Shown here: positions 1 to 4,797 of the stretch, piece by piece | How the letters are laid out: every line of letters begins with the position of its first letter | Position numbering within the stretch: position 1 is the first letter of the stretch | Assembly (NCBI GenBank): GCA_011391835.1 | Contig: JAABPS010000193.1 | Location: 1-5,759, forward strand | DNA: 5,759 nt | Reading direction: 5' to 3' | Source of the DNA: Desulfobacteraceae bacterium | Lineage (GTDB): Bacteria; Desulfobacterota; Desulfobacteria; Desulfobacterales; JAABPS01 | The notes under the pieces: generated by a model | Databases searched by the model: none | Seen by the model: the letters and a program-made list of their open reading frames with translations, nothing else | What the model was told of the DNA's origin: nothing | Program-made: the position numbers and the translations under genes

Positions 1-432
1 AATATTCATTTAAAACTTAATCTGGCAGCAGAAAAAGATACGATAATTGCCAATCCAGATCAATTAAGACAGGTTTTTTTGAATTTGATGATAAATGCTG
101 CGGATGCGATCCATGCAGATGAAAAAAAAAGAGATGGTGAAGTCATTATTTCCAGTGAAGTTATAAAAGAGGAAAGAGAAGCCTTATCCCATCCGCCTCC
201 GTTATTAAAAGTAACGTATGCAGATAACGGTATAGGCATACCGGAGAAACACTTGGGGAATATCTTTGATCCATTTTATACGACCAAGGAACCAGGGAAA
301 GGAACCGGGCTGGGTCTTTCGGTCAGTTTTATGATAATTGATGGAATGGGCGGGAGCATCAAAGCAGCCAGCAAAGAAGGGCATGGGGCATCGATATCCA
401 TACTCTTGCCATTGTCGACGGATACGATATAA
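1..432 (+). CDS. Sensor histidine kinase, C-terminal ATPase domain (5' truncated by window)
   Basis: The reading frame is open from the first base, so only the last 143 residues are visible; sensor and dimerisation domains lie outside the window. What remains is a complete HATPase_c fold that binds ATP and phosphorylates the kinase's own histidine. Numbered from the first visible residue, it has an N box around 20-36 (NLMINAADA, with the Mg-ATP asparagine at about 32), a G1 box DNGIGIP at 75-81, an F box IFDPFYTTK at 88-96 and a G2 box GKGTGLGL at 99-106. The F box and G2 style match NtrB/AtoS-like kinases, which pair with sigma-54 activators. The gene ends 105 nt before an NtrC-type response regulator on the same strand, and the two are probably co-transcribed as a cognate pair. 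The signal sensed cannot be inferred from this fragment. Confidence 0.93.
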   Translation, partial: NIHLKLNLAAEKDTIIANPDQLRQVFLNLMINAADAIHADEKKRDGEVIISSEVIKEEREALSHPPPLLKVTYADNGIGIPEKHLGNIFDPFYTTKEPGKGTGLGLSVSFMIIDGMGGSIKAASKEGHGASISILLPLSTDTI

Positions 433-537
433 GACATGTTCATGGTTAGATAAAATTTTAGCAGCGGATTAATCGAACTGTTTATTGCAGCGAGATGATA
501 GAAAAAGTCAACACACAGAAATGGAGTATTTATTAAT

Positions 538-1953
538 ATGCCGGAAATACTCAAGGGCAAAGAACCCGATTTGTCATCCATAAGAAAAAGGATGCTCATC
601 ATAGATGATGAGGAGAATATGCGTCATATGCTGACATCCATGCTTACGAAGTTTGGCTATAGTGTCGATACGGCAGCGGATGGCACCGATGCTCTGAAAA
701 TGGTAACTCAGAACCATTATGACTTCATCTTATGCGATCTGAAGATGCCGAATATGGACGGCATGACCTTTCTGGGGGCAATCCGGGGAAAACTACTGGA
801 CACAACTGTTATCGTGATGTCTGCCTACGGAACCATTGATACGGCTGTTGAGGCAATGAAACAGGGTGCATATGATTATATATCAAAACCATTTAAAACT
901 GATGAAGTTTACCTTACGCTCAAAAAGGCTGAGGAAAGGGAAAATCTGAAGAAAGAAAATGTTCGGTTAAAAGAACGGATTCGAAAGATTGAGCGGGATT
1001 ACAGCTTTTCTGAAATGGTGGCGACAAGCCGGCAGATGAAAGACGTATTTGATCTGGTGAAAAAAGTTGCGCCACATAAAACAACGGTACTGATTTCTGG
1101 AGAAAGCGGTACAGGAAAGGAATTGGTTGCAAGGAGCATTCATGAAATGGGGGATAGATCCGATAAGCCCCTTGTGACTGTTAACTGCGGCGGAATTCCG
1201 GAAACCCTGCTTGAAAGCGAACTTTTTGGCCATAAAAAGGGCGCCTTCACAGGTGCGGACAGGGATAAAAAAGGGCTTTTTGAAGAAGCAGATACGGGCA
1301 CGATTTTTTTAGATGAGATCGGGGAGATGCCCCAGTCGCTGCAGGTAAAGCTTTTACGGGTACTGCAGGGGGATGAGATACGATCTGTGGGTGATTCAAA
1401 GACAAGAAATATTGATGTGCGCGTGATCGCGGCCACTTCTAAAAATCTCAAAGAGGAAGCGGTAAAAGGCAGATTTCGAGAAGATCTTTTTTACAGATTA
1501 AATGTTTTTCATATTCCTATGCCGTCCCTCAGAGAGCGCCTTGAAGATATACCTGTTTTATGCCAGCATTTTATCAATAAATTTAATAAAAGCCTTAACA
1601 AAGAGATAAAATCAATCGCTCCAGAATCCATGTCCATTATACGAAACCATACATGGCCAGGGAACGTGCGAGAGCTGGAAAATATTATTGAACATGCGAT
1701 CGTTGTTGCTGACGGGAATAGAATCATGCCTGAAAATTTACCTCCTGAATTTATCCGTATATCGGAGCAAGGAGGCATTTCTTCTGTGGTAAAAGGTAGT
1801 TCTTTAAAGGAAGCGCAGAAGGCGCTGGAAAAGAAGCTGATCACGAAGGTACTGACTGAAACTGGCGGCAACAGAACAAGAGCAGCCAAACTACTTGAGA
1901 TAAGCCATCCCTCATTGCTCAGTAAAATAAAAGCATATCGTATCCAAATTTAA
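538..1953 (+). CDS. Sigma-54-dependent response regulator, NtrC family (REC-AAA+-Fis HTH)
   Basis: A complete 471-residue, cytoplasmic, enhancer-binding activator of sigma-54 RNA polymerase. The receiver domain (about 18-132) has the acidic pair D23/D24, phosphoacceptor D67 in CDLKMPNMDG, S95 and K117. A charged linker helix (about 132-155) leads to the AAA+ domain (about 160-400), with Walker A GESGTGKE (188-195), the sigma-54-contacting GAFTGA loop (235-240), Walker B IFLDE (256-260), arginine-finger segment FREDLFYRL (313-321) and sensor II WPGNVREL (373-380). A Fis-type helix-turn-helix occupies about 423-469, with GGNRTRAAKLLEIS then an unusual HPSLLSKIK recognition helix. All catalytic motifs are intact, so it should be an active ATPase. 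The start is the first ATG after the in-frame stop at 499; its GGAG at 523-526 is 11 nt away, longer than ideal, suggesting modest initiation. It follows the kinase on the same strand. Target promoters are unknown, but a sigma-54-type site lies at 4663-4678. Confidence 0.96.
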   Translation: MPEILKGKEPDLSSIRKRMLIIDDEENMRHMLTSMLTKFGYSVDTAADGTDALKMVTQNHYDFILCDLKMPNMDGMTFLGAIRGKLLDTTVIVMSAYGTIDTAVEAMKQGAYDYISKPFKTDEVYLTLKKAEERENLKKENVRLKERIRKIERDYSFSEMVATSRQMKDVFDLVKKVAPHKTTVLISGESGTGKELVARSIHEMGDRSDKPLVTVNCGGIPETLLESELFGHKKGAFTGADRDKKGLFEEADTGTIFLDEIGEMPQSLQVKLLRVLQGDEIRSVGDSKTRNIDVRVIAATSKNLKEEAVKGRFREDLFYRLNVFHIPMPSLRERLEDIPVLCQHFINKFNKSLNKEIKSIAPESMSIIRNHTWPGNVRELENIIEHAIVVADGNRIMPENLPPEFIRISEQGGISSVVKGSSLKEAQKALEKKLITKVLTETGGNRTRAAKLLEISHPSLLSKIKAYRIQI

Positions 1954-2018
1954 TTTTGCTGCTTTTTATCCAATGGGGTTGAACATCTAACAGCAATTCT
2001 GGATAGATCTTAAACTGC
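1954..2018. other. Convergent intergenic spacer with two interlocked inverted repeats
   Basis: This 65-nt A+T-rich gap separates the 3' ends of the response regulator and the IHF-like gene. TTGCTG (1956-1961) can pair with CAGCAA (1991-1996), and TATCCA (1967-1972) with TGGATA (2000-2005). The pairs interlock rather than nest, and neither is GC-rich or followed by a clear T run, so I do not call an intrinsic terminator. The spacer may still serve bidirectional termination by another route. Confidence 0.3.
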
Positions 2019-2327
2019 TCAGAAGGTTTCCGGAGAAATAGATGGTTCTGCAGGATTTATTTTATTTCTCATTTTTCCTGAGCATTTAAATGTGACAACC
2101 TTTCTTCCCGGAAGCATGAGATCATCGCCAGTGGCTGGATTTCGACCCCTGCGCTGATTTTTCGTTTTAACACAAAATTTCCCAAAACCGGAAATCAAGA
2201 CATCATTGCCACTTTCGAGGGTTTTTTTAATGATTTCAAGGAGAGATTCGATAATATCGACAGATTTGTTCTTGGTAAAACCCAGCTCGTGTACTCTTTC
2301 AACAATATCATTTTTAGTTAATGCCAT
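2019..2327 (-). CDS. ihfA: Integration host factor alpha-like DNA-bending protein
   Basis: A 102-residue HU/IHF-family protein that dimerises and bends DNA. The order is as expected: N-terminal helices beginning MALTKNDIVERV, the GFGKF turn (47-51), and the DNA-binding beta arm with RRGRNPATG (59-67), where P64 is the intercalating proline. The distal part LPGRKVVTFKCSGKMR (72-87) completes the fold. The MALTK start and the arm sequence favour IHF-alpha over HU. The last dozen residues (NPAEPSISPETF) extend beyond the fold and should be flexible. The start is supported by GGAGG at 2332-2336, 4 nt before ATG. The best-known ihfA genes follow pheT; this one instead stands alone behind a small gene (106-nt gap), so it may be an additional, locally used copy. 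IHF proteins commonly loop DNA between sigma-54 activators and their promoters, which fits this neighbourhood but is an inference. No clear promoter was seen directly upstream. Confidence 0.93.
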   Translation of the reverse strand: MALTKNDIVERVHELGFTKNKSVDIIESLLEIIKKTLESGNDVLISGFGKFCVKTKNQRRGRNPATGDDLMLPGRKVVTFKCSGKMRNKINPAEPSISPETF

Positions 2328-2433
2328 TGTGCCTCCAAAATTAGATTATCATTTGAAATTGCAATAAATTAGACTTGCTTCAAACTATATATAAAGCATC
2401 TGGCTAAAAATGCGCTGAAAAAAAGATTCTGTT

Positions 2434-2565
2434 CTACTCATCACCTTCAGCTGAGTCCGACTGAGGCCTGGGGATGATGCTTTTGATCTTTTCCATGATG
2501 GTATCAACATGCCGGGTAATCTTATCGATTTCGTCTTTTAATTTTTCATCATCCTGAGGTTCCAT
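2434..2565 (-). CDS. Small acidic 43-residue protein, unrecognised
   Basis: A short frame of 43 codons plus TAG, starting MEPQDDEKLKDEIDKI and ending in the acidic tail DSAEGDE. GGAG at 2573-2576 sits 7 nt before the ATG, close to ideal, which is the main reason for calling it. Residues about 6-31 are rich in K, E, D and I with hydrophobic residues spaced as in an amphipathic or coiled-coil helix. An IPRP segment (31-34) breaks the helix before the acidic tail. It has no cysteines, signal peptide or membrane segment, so it should be a soluble cytoplasmic helix, perhaps a small adaptor or oligomerising peptide. I recognise no family and assign no function. It lies upstream of the IHF-like gene on the same strand with a 106-nt gap, so co-transcription is possible. 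A promoter-like site with an overlapping palindrome lies about 150 nt upstream. Confidence 0.68.
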   Translation of the reverse strand: MEPQDDEKLKDEIDKITRHVDTIMEKIKSIIPRPQSDSAEGDE

Positions 2566-2619
2566 TTAAATTCTCCAATAATAAAAATTACACATGAGAT
2601 TTATGAATATCGTCCTACG

Positions 2620-2656
2620 CCGGTTCATGGGGATCTCTCCCATAGGTGGTTACCGG
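2620..2656 (-). repeat. Nested inverted repeat in the upstream region of the 43-residue gene
   Basis: On the - strand, outer arms CCGGT (2656-2652) and ACCGG (2624-2620) enclose inner arms ATGGG (2643-2639) and CCCAT (2631-2627). This gives a two-tier stem with an internal loop and a 7-nt terminal loop. If transcription starts near the promoter candidate at 2724-2752, the stem lies in a leader of about 150 nt, ending 54 nt before the small gene's ATG. It could be a leader hairpin or a protein-binding dyad. It matches no riboswitch class I know. On the + strand the outer arm is followed by five T residues, but no intact + strand gene ends here. Confidence 0.4.
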
Positions 2657-2716
2657 TTTTTGAGACGTTTGACACTCTGCTATTGAAAAAAGAAAATGTA
2701 TTAAAAATTGATGCTG

Positions 2717-2736
2717 TTCCGTATAAATATACGGAA
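2717..2736. promoter_or_regulatory. 20-bp palindrome, candidate operator
   Basis: TTCCGTATAAATATACGGAA is perfectly symmetric except for the central two bases: 9-bp arms around AA. Its size and symmetry suit a dimeric helix-turn-helix regulator better than a terminator, because the arms are A+T-rich and no closing GC stem is present. It covers the -10 region of the - strand promoter candidate at 2724-2752, the usual place for a repressor site. The cognate regulator is not identifiable from this window. Confidence 0.5.
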
Positions 2737-2752
2737 AAACAGGAAATGTCAA
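2724..2752 (-). promoter_or_regulatory. Candidate sigma-70-type promoter upstream of the 43-residue gene
   Basis: On the - strand a perfect TTGACA (2752-2747) is followed after 17 nt by TATTTA (2729-2724); an alternative -10, TATATT, lies at 15-nt spacing. The -35 is consensus but the -10 is only partly so, so activity is uncertain. Transcription would start near 2717 and run about 150 nt to the small gene. The 20-bp palindrome overlaps the -10 element. Confidence 0.42.
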
Positions 2753-2824
2753 GATACTATTTTTAAATACGGATAATTTACCCAACATATCCGGATGAGT
2801 TCTAAATCGCTGGGGTTCTTTAAG

Positions 2825-3664
2825 CTATACATTTTTATTTTCATTTGAAGCCTTATCGATATCGACAATTTTTATTCCGTGGAGGTAATCTTTGGTCTCA
2901 TATTTTGTGATTCGCATCAATTTTTTTGTAATGGTCCCCATCCGGGTGATTTCTTCCATTATTCTCTGAATCCTGTCATAGGCTGGATTGATGCTAGAAA
3001 AATCTTTTAATAGTGTCTCCGTATAGCCGGATATGGTTTGCATGGGTTGATTCAGTTCGTGGCATACAGCGCCGGCCATCTCCAGTGTTACCTGAAGCCT
3101 CTCCCTTTCCAGGCGTTCTTCTTCGGCTTTCATTTCTTTGGTAACGATGGTCAGGCATCCAATGGAAATACAGATTCCGTCTTTGTCAAATGATTGCACG
3201 GAAGCGATATCTTTCAGCCATGTATATCCAGAGTCTGCAAGGTAGATCTTATAGACAGCATCGATCGTGCCCATTTTTTTACTGTCTTCACGCAGTTTTT
3301 CCCTTGCATCGGCGAGTTCGTGGTGGCTGAAAATTTCCTTTTGAATATCCGCGGATGTATCCGAAGATTTATATATAATTCTGTCAACGATACTGTCTCG
3401 AAATATCCGGGGTGCTTCAGAGACAGTGCATCCCAGGAGGTTGAGAAACCGTTTGCCGACAAATTCATACCATATGGCCTTTTCATTTTTTTCCTCCCAG
3501 GCAGATATATAGGGAATGGCAGGGTTTCCAGTTTCCTGAAATTTGTTAAAGGTTTGGATATACTCCGCTACCGTCTCTTTCAGATTCGGGCTGTAGTTGC
3601 CGGAGAGAATACGTCCGGAGTAATTTGGATATACGATTACGCTTGCATCGTCGTGATAGGCCAT
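2825..3664 (-). CDS. PAS/HisKA sensor protein lacking an ATPase domain
   Basis: A 279-residue protein with no signal peptide or membrane segment, so probably a cytoplasmic sensor. Residues about 52-180 resemble a PAS domain: WEEKNEKAIWYEFVGKRFL near the start, then TWLKDIASVQ and the closing GCLTIVTKEMKAEEE that leads into a coiled-coil helix. Residues 195-255 form a HisKA dimerisation domain with H box CHELNQPMQ: H202 is the predicted phosphoacceptor, followed by E203, N205 and P207. The protein ends about 25 residues later (DYLHGIKIVDIDKAS), with no N, G1, F or G2 box. The following sequence encodes no ATPase domain, so this is not a simple frameshift. It therefore cannot bind ATP as a normal kinase does; it may be phosphorylated in trans, act as a phosphotransfer or phosphatase module, or heterodimerise. 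AAAGGA at 3673-3678, 8 nt before ATG, supports the start. My impression is that similar short sensors occur in Desulfobacterales. Confidence 0.87.
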   Translation of the reverse strand: MAYHDDASVIVYPNYSGRILSGNYSPNLKETVAEYIQTFNKFQETGNPAIPYISAWEEKNEKAIWYEFVGKRFLNLLGCTVSEAPRIFRDSIVDRIIYKSSDTSADIQKEIFSHHELADAREKLREDSKKMGTIDAVYKIYLADSGYTWLKDIASVQSFDKDGICISIGCLTIVTKEMKAEEERLERERLQVTLEMAGAVCHELNQPMQTISGYTETLLKDFSSINPAYDRIQRIMEEITRMGTITKKLMRITKYETKDYLHGIKIVDIDKASNENKNV

Positions 3665-3710
3665 GTGTTTAATCCTTTATGATAAGCAGATTATTTTTGG
3701 AATTGGTTTA

Positions 3711-3739
3711 ATTATAGTGAAAGGAAATCTTCCGGTCAA
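3711..3739 (-). promoter_or_regulatory. Sigma-70-type promoter of the PAS/HisKA gene
   Basis: On the - strand TTGACC (3739-3734) and a perfect TATAAT (3716-3711) are separated by exactly 17 nt. Predicted transcription starts near 3704, giving a leader of about 40 nt before the ATG at 3664. This is the best housekeeping-type promoter in the window. It implies that the half-kinase is expressed independently of the dehydrogenase gene upstream, from which it is separated by 123 nt. Confidence 0.75.
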
Positions 3740-3787
3740 GGGTTAGGCGCCGCAAATGCCGGTATAATTTTAATTGATCTATATTCG

Positions 3788-4606
3788 CTAATCGATCCGA
3801 AATTCCGTACGATACCGTCTGACAATTATGGCCCCCAGCTTCAGCGTCATTGGAGGGCTGAAACGGTAAAGCATCCACATTATTCTTGCCATAACGGAAA
3901 CGATAATTATTGGTTTATTGCGTTCGACACCCCGCAGGATAATCCGCACACATTTTTCTACAGGCATTCCTTGAGGCGCCTGTTCCAGTAATTTTTTCTG
4001 ATCAAACTTAATCACTCTGCTCTGATACATGGGTGTGCGGATCAAGCCGGGGCATACGGCACTAACCTTTACGCCCAGATCCGCTCCTTCCATTCGCAGG
4101 GCAAGGGAAAGTCCTACCACACCATGTTTTGCAACGGTATAAGAGCAAAGGCCGGAGACGGGCATCAAACCTGCGATAGATGCGGTGTTGATAATATGCC
4201 CGAAGCCTTGATCTACCATTATTGGAAACGCTGCTGCGCAGCCATTCACAGGCCCGTAAAGGTCGACGTCGATAATGTTGCGCCATTCTTCATTGTATGT
4301 ATAATCCCGCGCTTCAGCAATAACAACAATACCTGCATTGTTAAATAGATAATCAAGACGCCCGTACCGGATACGAATATCATCCACCAGTTTTTTAACG
4401 TCATTCAATTTTGTTACATCAAGGAGAATGGATTCCGCCATGTAACCCTCTGCTTTTATTTGAGCGGTTGTTGCGTTTAAGAGTTCTTTGTTTATATCGG
4501 CCAGAATGACGATAGCGCCTCTTTTTGCCAATGCTTCACTGAGGGCTTTCCCAATACCCGAAGCGGCGCCGGTGACAATAGCGGTTTTACCTGAAAATGC
4601 ATTCAT
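3788..4606 (-). CDS. Short-chain dehydrogenase/reductase (SDR), classical type
   Basis: A complete 272-residue NAD(P)-dependent oxidoreductase acting on an alcohol/carbonyl pair; the substrate is unknown. The Rossmann fold begins at once, with TGAASGIG (12-19) binding the dinucleotide. D37 at the end of the second strand suggests NAD(H) preference. D63 contacts adenine, NNAG is at 89-92, catalytic S143 lies in TASIAG, and Y156-TVA-K160 is the YxxxK motif. PG (186-187) and IRTP (189-192) close the cofactor site. The tetrad asparagine usually found in VNLxG is D115 here (VDLYG). The C-terminal 40 residues are hydrophobic and basic (MARIMWMLYRF, then IIVRRYR), perhaps for membrane or partner contact. 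GGAG at 4613-4616, 6 nt before ATG, supports the start. A near-consensus sigma-54 promoter lies upstream, and a flavin oxidase gene is divergent. The two may share a catabolic role, which is inference only. Confidence 0.93.
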   Translation of the reverse strand: MNAFSGKTAIVTGAASGIGKALSEALAKRGAIVILADINKELLNATTAQIKAEGYMAESILLDVTKLNDVKKLVDDIRIRYGRLDYLFNNAGIVVIAEARDYTYNEEWRNIIDVDLYGPVNGCAAAFPIMVDQGFGHIINTASIAGLMPVSGLCSYTVAKHGVVGLSLALRMEGADLGVKVSAVCPGLIRTPMYQSRVIKFDQKKLLEQAPQGMPVEKCVRIILRGVERNKPIIIVSVMARIMWMLYRFSPPMTLKLGAIIVRRYRTEFRID

Positions 4607-4662
4607 TTTTATCTCCTTTTTCGAAGCCAGCAGTGCATCATATTGGAACCTATTGACTCAGC

Positions 4663-4678
4663 AGCAATAACCATGCCA
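4663..4678 (-). promoter_or_regulatory. Sigma-54 (-24/-12) promoter upstream of the SDR gene
   Basis: The - strand reads TGGCATGGTTATTGCT, against the sigma-54 consensus TGGCACR-N4-TTGCW. Only the C at position 6 differs, and the essential GG and GC are exactly 10 nt apart. Transcription would begin near 4652, giving a leader of about 46 nt before the SDR ATG with its RBS. Sigma-54 promoters need an enhancer-binding activator; one is encoded at 538-1953, though no direct link is shown. I found no convincing upstream activator repeat or IHF-consensus site between this element and the oxidase gene. Confidence 0.65.
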
Positions 4679-4680
4679 GA

Positions 4681-4696
4681 TGGGGATATCTCCCCA
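4681..4696. promoter_or_regulatory. 16-bp dyad between divergent promoters
   Basis: TGGGGA and TCCCCA are perfect inverted arms around a TATC centre. The dyad lies 2 nt upstream of the sigma-54 -24 element that faces the SDR gene and 5 nt from the candidate -35 that faces the oxidase gene. This central position suits a regulator acting on both genes. It is too close to the promoter for a typical sigma-54 enhancer site, so a repressor or auxiliary factor is more likely if the dyad is functional. Confidence 0.42.
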
Positions 4697-4701
4697 CCCT
4701 A

Positions 4702-4731
4702 TTTACTTTTCAAGAGGTAGTGTGCTATTAA
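4702..4731 (+). promoter_or_regulatory. Weak candidate sigma-70 promoter for the FAD oxidase gene
   Basis: TTTACT (4702-4707) and TATTAA (4726-4731) are 18 nt apart, each matching four of six consensus bases. A TG one base before the -10 gives an extended -10 form. Transcription would begin near 4738, about 60 nt before the ATG. It is the best + strand candidate seen here but is not strong. Confidence 0.3.
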
Positions 4732-4797
4732 ACGTATCGCCACTCATCGTACAATTCAATTTTGCTCTTCACATCGAAAGAAAAGGAGGCACAGACT

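Larger units (their letters stand above)
2593..2766 (+). pseudogene. Possible 3' remnant of a lost protein-coding gene (no start codon)
   Basis: A + strand frame runs 57 sense codons to TAA at 2764-2766, reading HEIYEYRPTPVHGDLSHRW and ending EKQEMSRYYF. Its composition looks like a real globular-protein tail: charged and aromatic residues are mixed, with no low-complexity run. The frame has no ATG before 2746; upstream it continues only to a stop at 2539-2541 through sequence unlike protein and across the small gene's ribosome binding site. I read it, cautiously, as the C-terminal end of a gene otherwise deleted, with the break near 2577-2595. I cannot name the parent family. If correct, some inverted repeats here may be by-products of old coding sequence rather than selected regulatory structure. 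A chance open frame of this length is also quite possible. Confidence 0.3.

Noticed and set aside
592..594. Internal ATG (M19) as alternative start of the response regulator
   Set aside because: Its only purine-rich stretch abuts the ATG without spacing. The ATG at 538 has a GGAG, though at a long 11-nt distance.
2328..2433. Promoter for the IHF-like gene in its upstream gap
   Set aside because: TATATA and TTGAAG elements occur, but no pair has acceptable spacing and orientation. The gap is simply A+T-rich.
2595..2660. Resemblance of TAGGTGGTTACCGG to the 3' end of a GEMM c-di-GMP riboswitch
   Set aside because: The diagnostic upstream parts of that aptamer (the AGGGCAAACC and GACGCAAAG segments) are absent on either strand, and the stems do not fit its fold.
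2669..2697. + strand promoter-like TTGACA with GAAAAT at 17-nt spacing
   Set aside because: The -10 is poor and no intact + strand gene or clear RNA lies downstream; the next gene is on the opposite strand.
2770..2793. Inverted repeat CGGATA/TATCCG after the half-kinase gene as a terminator
   Set aside because: The 6-bp A+T-containing stem has a 12-nt loop and no following T run on the - strand, so intrinsic termination is not supported.
2635..2824. Read-through of the half-kinase frame past its TAG
   Set aside because: The same frame stays open about 60 codons, but the translation shows no N, G1, F or G2 box and is rich in F, Q and H in a random-looking way. It is not a lost ATPase domain.
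3194..3682. Long + strand open frame opposite the PAS/HisKA gene
   Set aside because: It lies almost wholly antisense to a well-supported gene and its composition is F/C/R-rich and not domain-like. It is a shadow frame.
4728..4779. Short - strand frame ending SKIELYDEWRYV-TAA upstream of the SDR
   Set aside because: The tail looks protein-like, but fewer than 20 codons without a start is not enough to call a gene remnant, and the segment overlaps the oxidase leader.
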